DNA of 64,000 bases from Chitinophaga chungangae. GTDB lineage: Bacteria > Bacteroidota > Bacteroidia > Chitinophagales > Chitinophagaceae. Where the stretch lies: positions 372,001-436,000 of the forward strand of contig NZ_JAGHKP010000004.1 of the NCBI RefSeq assembly GCF_017742215.1, in the 5' to 3' direction. The notes beneath the pieces were generated by a model that saw only the letters and a list, made by a program, of their open reading frames with translations, was not told the origin of the DNA and did not search any database. This document shows positions 16,986-25,148 of this stretch, piece after piece; positions within the stretch are counted from its first letter, which is position 1; each line of letters begins with the position of its first letter. The position numbers and the translations under genes were made by a program.

Positions 16986-19109
16986 TTAGCGCACAAAGGC
17001 CATGGCCACGCCGCCGTCTACGTTCAAAACGTTACCCGTGGCCTTGTTGAGCAATCCGCCTACGAATACGAAGCAGGCGTTGGCGATGTCTTCCGGCACA
17101 ATGATCTCATTGAGCAAAGTACGGCTGGCATAATACGCCGGCAATTCCTCCACCTTTACGCCATACGCTTTCGCGCGGCCTTCGGCCCATGCGCCGGCCC
17201 ATATTTTACTGTCGGAGATCACTGCGTCCGGGTTGACGGTATTTACGCGGATATGGTCTTTTCCCAGTTCTGCCGCATTGAGGCGGCTGAGATGCAGCTG
17301 CGCGGCCTTTGCGGAGCCGTAAGCCGCGTTGTTCGGCCCTGAAACAAGGGCGTTTTTGCTGACGATATTCAATACGTCGCCGCCAAAACCCTGTTTGCGC
17401 ATAATGCCCGCGCCTTCGCGGGTAACGAGGAACTGGCCTTTCACCAGCACGTCGTACAACAGGTTCCAGTCGGCTTCGGTATGTTCTTCGAGCGGTTTGG
17501 AGATGGAAAGACCGGCGCAGTTCACCACGATGTCTACCCCGCCAAATTCAAGAATGGCGGCATTAAATACTCTTCTCACGGAACTTTCCGAGGTTACGTC
17601 CAGCACTTTTGCCGCGAACACGTCTTTACCGAAATCTTTTTTGAATGCTTCTTTCGCGGTGGCCAGGCGTTCTTCATCGTTATCGTTGATCACCACTACA
17701 GCGCCTTCCGCGGCGAACTTCATGGCAATGGCTTTCCCGATGCCGCCCGCGCTGCCCGTTACCAGGGCCACGCGGCCGCTGAGGGCTTTGGGTTTTGGCA
17801 TGCGCTGCAATTTCGCTTCTTCCAGCAGCCAGTATTCGATGTTGAACGCTTCCTGCCGCGGCAGCGAGGTGTACGACGACACTGCTTCCGCTCCTTTCAT
17901 CACGTTGATCGCATTGATATAAAATTCGCTCGCCACCCGCGCGGTCTGTTTGTCTTTCGCAAAAGTGAACATCCCGATGCCTGGGTACAGCACCACCACG
18001 GGATTTGCGTCGCGCATGGCCGGGCTGTTCGGGTGACGGCAGCTTTTGTAATATTCCGAATACATTTTCCGGTAATCCTCGAACTGCGGGGCCAACGACG
18101 CTTTTATTTTTGCCGTATCGCTAAGGTCTGCGTCCGGCGCCAGTTCCAGCACCAGCGGGCTTATTTTTGTGCGCAAAAAGTGATCGGGGCAGCTGGTGCC
18201 CATCGGGGCCAGCCGGTCGATATCTTTTGAATTGATGAACTCGAGCACGCGCGGATCGTCTGTGAAATGGCCCACCATACGCACCTGCGAAGAACAATAC
18301 CCGCGCAGCAGTGGCGCCAGCGCAACGGCTTGCTCATGGCGTTTTTCCTGCGGAAGCGATTTTATTTTTTCACCGCCGAACACCGGTCTTTTTTTACCGG
18401 TGTTCTCCGCAAGGTATTGCGCGCAGCGCTCCACCACTTCGAGCGTGTTGATATAACTTTCATATGCGGTATCGCCCCAGGTGAAAAGTCCGTGCGAGCC
18501 GAGCATGATGCCGCGGATGCCCGGGTTTTCGTCGAGGCATTGTCTGAGCTTTAATCCCAGGTCGAAGCCGGGGCGCTGCCAGTCTACCCAGCCGATCGTT
18601 CCTTCGAACAATTCCTGTGTGATCTTTTTCCCGTCTTTCGCCGCCGCAATGGCGATGGCAGCGTCCGGATGCAGGTGATCGATGTGCGCGAAGGGAAGAA
18701 AACCGTGCAGCGGCGTATCGATGCTGGGCGCTTTGGAGCTGAGGTCGAATATGCAATGATTGAACAGTTCTACCATTTCATCTTCATGTTCCACGCCGCG
18801 GTATACTTTCTGAAGACTGCGCAGGCGGTCTACATACAACGCCGCCAGCCCGCTTTTTTTCAGCGTGCCCAGGTCTCCGCCGGAGCCCTTCACCCACATC
18901 ACTTCGGTGGGCTCGCCGGTGAGCGGGTCTTTGGCCTGAACCTTGCAGGAGGTGTTGCCGCCGCCGTAGTTGGTAAGCCGGAGGTCCGCCCCCAGCAAAT
19001 TACTACGGTAAATGAGCAACGCCACTTCGTCGCCGGCCATGGCTGCGGCCTTTTTTTCATCCCATAAGTAACTGACATGCCTGAATTGGATAGTTCTATC
19101 TATAGACAT
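16986..19109 (-). CDS. rhaEW: Bifunctional rhamnulose-1-phosphate aldolase / short-chain alcohol (lactaldehyde) dehydrogenase
   Basis: Fusion enzyme of 707 aa. The N-terminal class II aldolase/adducin-like domain (about 20-400) carries NYGGGNTSCK, GSGGDLGT, FAHIDHLHPDA and LGSHGLFTWGD with the zinc-ligand His residues. It should split rhamnulose-1-phosphate to dihydroxyacetone phosphate and lactaldehyde. The C-terminal SDR domain (about 435-707) carries VTGSAGGIGKAIA for NAD(P) binding, NCAGLS, and the catalytic YGSAK. It should oxidise or reduce the lactaldehyde. The RhaEW fusion is known from rhamnose catabolic loci in several phyla. First gene of the operon; the kinase follows after 9 nt. 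Confidence 0.93.
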   Translation of the reverse strand: MSIDRTIQFRHVSYLWDEKKAAAMAGDEVALLIYRSNLLGADLRLTNYGGGNTSCKVQAKDPLTGEPTEVMWVKGSGGDLGTLKKSGLAALYVDRLRSLQKVYRGVEHEDEMVELFNHCIFDLSSKAPSIDTPLHGFLPFAHIDHLHPDAAIAIAAAKDGKKITQELFEGTIGWVDWQRPGFDLGLKLRQCLDENPGIRGIMLGSHGLFTWGDTAYESYINTLEVVERCAQYLAENTGKKRPVFGGEKIKSLPQEKRHEQAVALAPLLRGYCSSQVRMVGHFTDDPRVLEFINSKDIDRLAPMGTSCPDHFLRTKISPLVLELAPDADLSDTAKIKASLAPQFEDYRKMYSEYYKSCRHPNSPAMRDANPVVVLYPGIGMFTFAKDKQTARVASEFYINAINVMKGAEAVSSYTSLPRQEAFNIEYWLLEEAKLQRMPKPKALSGRVALVTGSAGGIGKAIAMKFAAEGAVVVINDNDEERLATAKEAFKKDFGKDVFAAKVLDVTSESSVRRVFNAAILEFGGVDIVVNCAGLSISKPLEEHTEADWNLLYDVLVKGQFLVTREGAGIMRKQGFGGDVLNIVSKNALVSGPNNAAYGSAKAAQLHLSRLNAAELGKDHIRVNTVNPDAVISDSKIWAGAWAEGRAKAYGVKVEELPAYYASRTLLNEIIVPEDIANACFVFVGGLLNKATGNVLNVDGGVAMAFVR

Positions 19110-19165
19110 AAGATCGCATTTTAGGTTTGTTGTGGCAGATCCGTGGATTGCCGGGGAACATGATT

Positions 19166-19233
19166 CATGACGTGGAATGTCATGTTGCTAAAGTAAAACT
19201 TGTGAATTTTTGAACTGTCATGCACTGTCATGC
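19166..19233. promoter_or_regulatory. Operator cluster between rhaEW and the GntR regulator: repeats of (A)CTGTCATG
   Basis: Four copies of a GTCATG core occur in the divergent intergenic region. Two are exact tandem 10-bp units actgtcatgc (19214-19223 and 19224-19233). One copy aatgtcatg lies at 19176-19184, and one is inverted as catgacgtgg at 19166-19175. A minus-strand -7-like box ctaaagta (TACTTTAG) at 19188-19195 lies between them, and a plus-strand TTACTTTG lies at 19260-19267. The sites thus bracket the rhaEW promoter and sit just upstream of the regulator promoter. The same motif recurs before susC at 20.4 kb. Confidence 0.7.
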
Positions 19234-19289
19234 CCTTCCGCAACTTTACAATTATTTTCTTACTTTGAGGCCGTCGAAAACGCAAGCGT

Positions 19290-20321
19290 ATGAAGCAACA
19301 CCCGGTTTTTAAATATCTTTTCATCGACGATTTTTCCGCCACGCCCAAATATTACCAGCTGGCCAACGCGATCATCCAGACGATCGCAGACGGTAAGCTG
19401 CAGCAGGATGATATTCTCCCTTCCATCAACGAAGTGAGCTATGTTTTCGAGATCTCGAGAGATACGGCGGAGAAAGCCTACAAACATCTCAAAAGCATCG
19501 GCGTGCTCGGCTCCGTGCCCGGTAAAGGGTATTACGTGCAGAACGCTCACCCGCGCCAGCCCTATAAGATACTGCTATTATTTAATAAACTGAGCGAACA
19601 TAAAAAGATCATTTACGATTCTTTTGCGGACAGGCTGGGGGAACATGCCAATATCGACTTCTATATATACAACAGCGATTTCAGCCTGTTCAAAAAACTG
19701 CTTTCCCAGAAAGTGAACGACTACACCCACGTGGTGATCCTCCCGCATTTCCGCGAGCGCTGGGAGCATGTGGACGAGGTGATCAATACCATTCCGAAAG
19801 AGAAGCTCATTTTGCTGGACAAAAAGCTGAAAGGCGTTACCGGCGAATATGGGGCGGTGTACGAGAATTTCCGGGAAGACATTTACGGCGCGCTGGAGCA
19901 GGCGAAAGACCGGCTGCAGCAATACCAGCAGCTGAAACTCATTTATCCTGAAAACACCTATTACCCCGAAGAGATACAGGAAGGTTTCGTGCAATTCTGC
20001 CAGAATTACGCGTTCCCGTTCCACCTGGTGCCCGATATTCTCGACGACGAAATGCAAAAAGGCGACGTATATATCAATATCCGGGAAAACGACCTGGTGA
20101 CGCTGATGGAAAAGATCATGGCCGGCGGATGGCAGGTGGGCAGCGACATTGGCGTGATCTCCTACAACGAAACGCCGCTTAAAAAACTCATACTCAACGG
20201 CATCACCACTATCTCCACCGATTTCAGGGCGATGGGCGAGGTGGCGGCTGAACTGATCCTCGATCATTCGCGCGCGCAGGTGGAAGTGCCGTTTAATATC
20301 AACCTGAGGCCTTCCCTGTAG
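19290..20321 (+). CDS. GntR-type DNA-binding regulator with LacI-like sugar-sensing domain
   Basis: Transcriptional regulator of 343 aa. The N-terminal winged helix-turn-helix of the GntR family spans about 10-78 (NEVSYVFEISRDTAEKAYKHL, then the wing GSVPGKGYYV). The rest (about 85-343) is a periplasmic-binding-protein-like effector domain of the LacI/AraR kind, with FADRLGEH, HVVILPHF, DIGVISYNETPLKK and TTISTDF. It lies between the divergent rhamnose operon and a forward SusC/SusD operon, and the same 10-bp motif occurs in both control regions. A sugar or sugar-phosphate of the rhamnose pathway is the likely effector, and repression of both operons is the simplest model. Confidence 0.92.
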   Translation: MKQHPVFKYLFIDDFSATPKYYQLANAIIQTIADGKLQQDDILPSINEVSYVFEISRDTAEKAYKHLKSIGVLGSVPGKGYYVQNAHPRQPYKILLLFNKLSEHKKIIYDSFADRLGEHANIDFYIYNSDFSLFKKLLSQKVNDYTHVVILPHFRERWEHVDEVINTIPKEKLILLDKKLKGVTGEYGAVYENFREDIYGALEQAKDRLQQYQQLKLIYPENTYYPEEIQEGFVQFCQNYAFPFHLVPDILDDEMQKGDVYINIRENDLVTLMEKIMAGGWQVGSDIGVISYNETPLKKLILNGITTISTDFRAMGEVAAELILDHSRAQVEVPFNINLRPSL

Positions 20322-20378
20322 CGGAAAGCCGCATTATTTACGTATACCCCGTTACGTTAGACAAACACAATGCCCGGG

Positions 20379-20418
20379 CAGGACAGTACAGGACGGTACA
20401 GGACACAACAGGACAGGA
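20379..20418. promoter_or_regulatory. Four tandem 10-bp operator-like repeats upstream of susC
   Basis: Units caggacagta, caggacggta, caggacacaa and caggacagga follow each other without gaps. They share CAGGAC and are phased exactly one helical turn apart. On the minus strand the unit reads TACTGTCCTG, matching the ACTGTCATG units beside rhaEW at 8 of 9 positions. They end about 17 nt before a -7-like box TAAATTGT (20436-20443), so bound protein would cover the -33 region. The susC start codon is at 20490. Confidence 0.72.
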
Positions 20419-20489
20419 ATGTATAACCATTCGTCTAAATTGTGTCTGATACCAGATTTCGCTTTTTGCCACACTAATTCCACATTGTT

Positions 20490-23400
20490 ATGTCTAAATC
20501 CACGATCCGTCACCGGTGTAAAAACCCGCGTTTTGCACTTGCAGGAATTTTCCTGTCAATGCTGCTATGCGCTTCATTTCCCGCCTCTTCTCAAAATAAG
20601 GCCGGCATCAGCGGCCACTTAACAGACGCCGCCACAGGTTCACCATTGCCCAGTGTAACAGTCGGCATCAAAGGGACCAATTCAGGCACTTTTACAGACG
20701 CAAGCGGCAAGTATACCATACAGGCCGCACCCACAGATTCCCTCGTTTTCAGCATGATAGGGTTCGTTTCGCAGACCGTGCTGGTAGGAGACAGAAAAGT
20801 AGTGAACATTCAGCTCGAAAGCAGCAACAAAGTATTGACGCAGGTGGTAGTAGTGGGGTATGGTACCCAGCAGAAAAAAGACGTGACCGGTTCGGTGGGG
20901 ATCGTTTCCATGAAAAATATCAAAGATATGCCGGTAGCCGGTGTAGACCAGGCCCTTGCGGGCCAGGTAGCCGGTATACAGGTGAATACGTCTAACGGCA
21001 TACCGGGCGGCGGCCCGCAGGTGCAGGTAAGAGGCATCGGCGCGGTGGGCGCCGGCAGCCAGCCGCTGTATGTGGTAGACGGATTTCCGCTGGCCTCTTC
21101 ATCCAGTGAAGTAACTAACCCAATGAACGCCATCAACCCCGCCGACATCGAATCGATGGCCATTCTCAAAGACGCCTCCGCCACCGCCATTTACGGCTCC
21201 CGCGGCGCGAACGGCGTTGTGCTCATCACCACCAAACGGGGCGCCAGTGGCGCACCCGTCGTATCTGTTTCCGCCAACACCGGCTGGCAAAAGATACCGC
21301 AAAAAGGCCGCCCGGACCTGATGAACGGGCAGGAATTCGCACAGTTCTGGAAAGAGCTTACCGAAGACAAGATCCGTTTTGAACAGGGCCGTGAGCCCGT
21401 GGAATCAGACATCCCGGAGAAATACCGCAATCCTTCGCTGATCGGCGAAGGCACCAACTGGTTCGACGAAGTGACCCGCACCGCGCCCATGACGGAGATC
21501 AACGCCAGCGTAAGCGGCGGCAGCGAAAAAACGCGGGCCTACGCGTCCGTTGGGTATTTCAACCAGGACGGCGTTATGATCAACACCGGTTACCGCCGTT
21601 ATTCCGTGCGCGCCAACGTGGAAACGAACATCAGCAAAAAATTCAAGATCGGGGTGAACGTAGCGCCCACCTTCTCGCAGAAAAAAGGCTCCATCCGCGG
21701 TGAAGGCCGCGACGAAGTGTTCGGCATCGCCAGCCCGATAGAGCCGGTGTACAACGCAGACGGTTCTTACAACGCCTTTATTCAAAGCCCCGGCACTTTC
21801 GGTCTGCCCAACCCGGTGATGCTGATGAACGAAACGGTGAACAATTTGCGTGAAATGCGGCTGCTGATGAACGGTTACGCGGAATACGAGATCATTCCCA
21901 ACCTGAAATTCAAAAGCACGATCAACATCGATTACCAAAACCTCGCGGCGGAATATTTCCGCCCGTCTACCCTCGGCGGCGTGAACACCGCACCGCCCAG
22001 CATTCCCAGCGCCAACTCGGTGAAAGCGGACAATCTCAACTGGCTGAACGAAAACACGCTCACTTACACGCTGAACCGCAACAATCACAGTTTCACCGGC
22101 CTGCTCGGTTACACCGTACAGCAGCAGAAAGAAAATTTTTCATTGTTCAACGGCACCAATTTCCCGGACGACGACATCAAAACCCTCAACGCCGCCGCCA
22201 CCCTTACCGGCGGAACGGATAAAACGGAATGGGTGCTGCTGTCCTACCTCGCGCGCGTGAACTACGCATACAAAGACAAATACCTCCTTACCGCCACGAT
22301 CCGTACAGACGGTTCTTCCCGCTTCGGCGCGAACAACCGCTGGGGCACCTTTCCCTCACTGGCTTTGGGCTGGAGGATTTCGCAGGAAAACTTCATGCAG
22401 GCCGTTCCCGCCATCAGCGACCTGAAGATCAGGGCTTCGTACGGCTTCACCGGCAACTTCAACATCGGGAACTATTCTTACATGAGCAATATTGGCACGG
22501 CAGACTACGTGCTGGGCGGCGCTCTTGCAGGCGGCCGCGTGATGAACTCCTTCGGCAACCCCAACCTCGGCTGGGAAAAAATGAGGGAGCTTAATATCGG
22601 TATCGATTTCGGTTTGTGGAAAGACAGGCTGTACGTTACCGCAGACTTTTATAAACGCAATACGGAAGACCTGTTGCTGCAGGTGGAAATACCGCAGTCT
22701 TCCGGCTTCGGCACCGTTACCGAAAACAGCGGCGACCTGGAGAACAGGGGGCTTGAGCTCGGCATCAACTCGCTCAACATCAAAACCCAGCGTTTCGCCT
22801 GGAGCACCAATTTCAACATCGCCTTCAACCGCAACAAGGTGCTGAAGCTTGGCCGCAACAACGACCCGATCTATTCCGGCAACAGCAGCGAGGGCAATCC
22901 CACCAACTTCACGATGGTAGGCAAACCGCTGGCGATGCTGTTCGGGTATGTGTTCGACGGCATTTACCAGAACCAGGGCGAAGTAGACAAAGGCCCTGCG
23001 TTTCCCGGCGCGATACCCGGCAATATCCGTTTCAAGGACATTAATGGCGACGGGCAGATCACGCCGCGGCAGGATTTCGACATCATCGGCAATCCGTATC
23101 CCGATTTCACCTGGGGCCTCACCAATATGTTCACCTACGGCAAGTTCGACCTGCGGGTGCTGGTGGTGGGGTCTATGGGGGCAGACAGGCTGCATGCCAC
23201 CAACGACTACAACGGCAACATCGACGGGGTGTTTAACGTGAGAAGGGAAGTAAAAGACCGCTGGCGCTCCGAATCGCAGCCCGGCAACGGGCGCATCCCC
23301 ACCACCAACGGTTCCGGCCGCGGCAGGGTGATGTTCCGCGACGTAAGCTCGCTGACGGTGGAAAAAAATGATTACGCGTGGGTGAAAAACATCACGCTGG

Positions 23401-23609
23401 GTTATTCCATCCCGAAAAAAGGGTTCATTTCCAGCGCGCGCATTTACGCGAGCGTGCAGAACGCCATTTTGTTCACCAAATACAGCGGCAACCCGGAAGT
23501 AAGCAATTATATCGGTAAAGGCGGCAGCGGCGCGCTGGTGCCCGGCATCGATTATTCCAACTACCCGGTGCCGAGGGTATTTATCATCGGAACGAATTTG
23601 TCATTTTAA
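20490..23609 (+). CDS. SusC/RagA family TonB-linked outer-membrane transporter
   Basis: TonB-dependent oligosaccharide importer of 1039 aa. A longer n-region precedes the hydrophobic core IFLSMLLCASFPASS, and cleavage is near SSQNKAG. The carboxypeptidase-like domain (about 37-112) is followed by the motif VVVVGYGTQQKKDVTGSV, the TonB box and plug region. The plug has SMAILKDASATAIYGSRGANGVVLITTK, and the barrel ends RVFIIGTNLSF. No STN domain. It starts a long forward operon with its SusD two nt downstream, behind four operator-like repeats. Co-regulation with rhamnose genes suggests a rhamnose-containing or related glycoside as substrate; that is inference. Confidence 0.95.
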   Translation: MSKSTIRHRCKNPRFALAGIFLSMLLCASFPASSQNKAGISGHLTDAATGSPLPSVTVGIKGTNSGTFTDASGKYTIQAAPTDSLVFSMIGFVSQTVLVGDRKVVNIQLESSNKVLTQVVVVGYGTQQKKDVTGSVGIVSMKNIKDMPVAGVDQALAGQVAGIQVNTSNGIPGGGPQVQVRGIGAVGAGSQPLYVVDGFPLASSSSEVTNPMNAINPADIESMAILKDASATAIYGSRGANGVVLITTKRGASGAPVVSVSANTGWQKIPQKGRPDLMNGQEFAQFWKELTEDKIRFEQGREPVESDIPEKYRNPSLIGEGTNWFDEVTRTAPMTEINASVSGGSEKTRAYASVGYFNQDGVMINTGYRRYSVRANVETNISKKFKIGVNVAPTFSQKKGSIRGEGRDEVFGIASPIEPVYNADGSYNAFIQSPGTFGLPNPVMLMNETVNNLREMRLLMNGYAEYEIIPNLKFKSTINIDYQNLAAEYFRPSTLGGVNTAPPSIPSANSVKADNLNWLNENTLTYTLNRNNHSFTGLLGYTVQQQKENFSLFNGTNFPDDDIKTLNAAATLTGGTDKTEWVLLSYLARVNYAYKDKYLLTATIRTDGSSRFGANNRWGTFPSLALGWRISQENFMQAVPAISDLKIRASYGFTGNFNIGNYSYMSNIGTADYVLGGALAGGRVMNSFGNPNLGWEKMRELNIGIDFGLWKDRLYVTADFYKRNTEDLLLQVEIPQSSGFGTVTENSGDLENRGLELGINSLNIKTQRFAWSTNFNIAFNRNKVLKLGRNNDPIYSGNSSEGNPTNFTMVGKPLAMLFGYVFDGIYQNQGEVDKGPAFPGAIPGNIRFKDINGDGQITPRQDFDIIGNPYPDFTWGLTNMFTYGKFDLRVLVVGSMGADRLHATNDYNGNIDGVFNVRREVKDRWRSESQPGNGRIPTTNGSGRGRVMFRDVSSLTVEKNDYAWVKNITLGYSIPKKGFISSARIYASVQNAILFTKYSGNPEVSNYIGKGGSGALVPGIDYSNYPVPRVFIIGTNLSF

Positions 23610-23611
23610 CC

Positions 23612-25117
23612 ATGTTTAAAATCCTGCACAAAATGAAAACTAAGCTATATCTTATATGCCTGATGGCCTTGTCTGCCAATGGCTGCAATTACATGCTGGA
23701 CGTAAAGCCCAATTCTTTCTCCAGCGGCGAAAATTATTACCAGACGGAGCAACAGGTGCTGCGGGCGGTGAACGGGGCGTATGGGGTGCTGCAAAACCTT
23801 TATACGAGCGACTTCTGGGCGATGACGGAAATGGTGGCGGACAATACCAATTACCAGTACGACGCCAGCGACCGCGGTGCGCAGCAGCGGGAAGAGATCG
23901 ACGAGTTCCTGATCACTTCCAGCAATAACTATGTAAACACGATCTGGGCGCAGATCTACCGGAATATTCACCAGTGCAACGTGATCACTTCCCGGATAGA
24001 CGGCGTCCAGTTCTCCAGTGAAGAAACTAAAAAACGTTATGCGGGAGAAGCTAAATTCCTGCGCGCTTTGTATTATTTTCACCTTGTGCGCCTTTTCGGG
24101 CCGGTGCCGCTGATCGTGAAAGAGCCAGACAGCCCGGAGAACGCGTTCGCCCGCAAAAGGGCCTCAGTGGACGAGGTGTACGCCCAGATCATCGCCGATG
24201 CGAAAGACGCGGCGGAAAGCCTGCCTCCCTCGTACACCGGGGCAGACGTTGGCCGGGCCACCAAAGGCGCCGCGCTCACGCTGCTGGGCGAAGTGTACCT
24301 TACGCGGAAAGATTATACCGCGGCTGCTGGTGCGCTGGAACAGGTGACCAAACTGGGTTACGGGCTGCTGGACAATTACGGGGACAATTTTAACCCCGCC
24401 CGGAAAAACAATGAAGAATCGGTTTTTTCCGTTCAGTACAATTCAGGGCTTGAAACTGAGAGCAGTAATTATATTTTTGTATTCGGGCCACGTAATGGAA
24501 AAAAGGACCTCACAGGGTTCAACGGGTTGCTTGGAGGGAACAATATCCCGACGCCCGGAATTTACAACGCTTACGAAACGGGCGACAAGCGGAGGGATGA
24601 ATCTGTGTATCTGTATGATAGTCCGACCAATGCGCCTTTTGAGGAAGCCGGGGCGTTTGGCGGGAAACTTCCGTTGATCAAAAAATTCTATCATCCACCA
24701 TATGCGCTGGACGGGCGCGCGAACGAAAACTGGCCGGTATACCGCTATTCGCATGTATTGCTCATGCTGGCCGAAGCATTGAACGAAGCCGGCGGCGGTG
24801 ATCCGTACCAATATATCAACCCGGTACGCGAACGCGCAGGGCTCGACCCGCTCGGCGGGCTTGGACAAGCCGCCCTCAGAGACGCCATTCAGCACGAACA
24901 GCGGGTGGAACTGGCCTTCGAGGACCATCGCTGGTACCAGCTGCTGCGCACCGGGAAAGCAGTGGAAGTGATGACGCAGCACGGAAAGGAAGAAAAACAA
25001 CGGTTGACGCGACTGAGCGCCGCATCGTACAACATAGCCGCTTATAAATTGCTCTTTCCCATTCCCGACAGGGAGAAACGCCTGAACGGGCTGGAGCAGA
25101 ACCAGGGATGGGACTGA
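23612..25117 (+). CDS. SusD/RagB family glycan-binding lipoprotein
   Basis: Surface lipoprotein of 501 aa that pairs with the SusC ending 2 nt before it. The lipobox is SANGC. ATG 23633, giving MKTKLYLICLMALSANGC, is an equally good start and would leave a 23-nt spacer. The SusD motifs are LRALYYFHLVRLFGPVPLI, the TPR segment KGAALTLLGEVYLT, RYSHVLLMLAEALNE and HEQRVELAFEDHRWYQLLRTGK, ending LEQNQGWD. It captures the glycan for import. Length and motif order are typical. Confidence 0.95.
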   Translation: MFKILHKMKTKLYLICLMALSANGCNYMLDVKPNSFSSGENYYQTEQQVLRAVNGAYGVLQNLYTSDFWAMTEMVADNTNYQYDASDRGAQQREEIDEFLITSSNNYVNTIWAQIYRNIHQCNVITSRIDGVQFSSEETKKRYAGEAKFLRALYYFHLVRLFGPVPLIVKEPDSPENAFARKRASVDEVYAQIIADAKDAAESLPPSYTGADVGRATKGAALTLLGEVYLTRKDYTAAAGALEQVTKLGYGLLDNYGDNFNPARKNNEESVFSVQYNSGLETESSNYIFVFGPRNGKKDLTGFNGLLGGNNIPTPGIYNAYETGDKRRDESVYLYDSPTNAPFEEAGAFGGKLPLIKKFYHPPYALDGRANENWPVYRYSHVLLMLAEALNEAGGGDPYQYINPVRERAGLDPLGGLGQAALRDAIQHEQRVELAFEDHRWYQLLRTGKAVEVMTQHGKEEKQRLTRLSAASYNIAAYKLLFPIPDREKRLNGLEQNQGWD

Positions 25118-25148
25118 TCGTCTACTATACTTAAAAGAAACATTTTTT

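Noticed and set aside
16062-17342. A 426-codon plus-strand open frame
   Set aside because: It runs antisense across the kinase and aldolase genes, shows no family motifs, and both genes below it are intact and well recognised.
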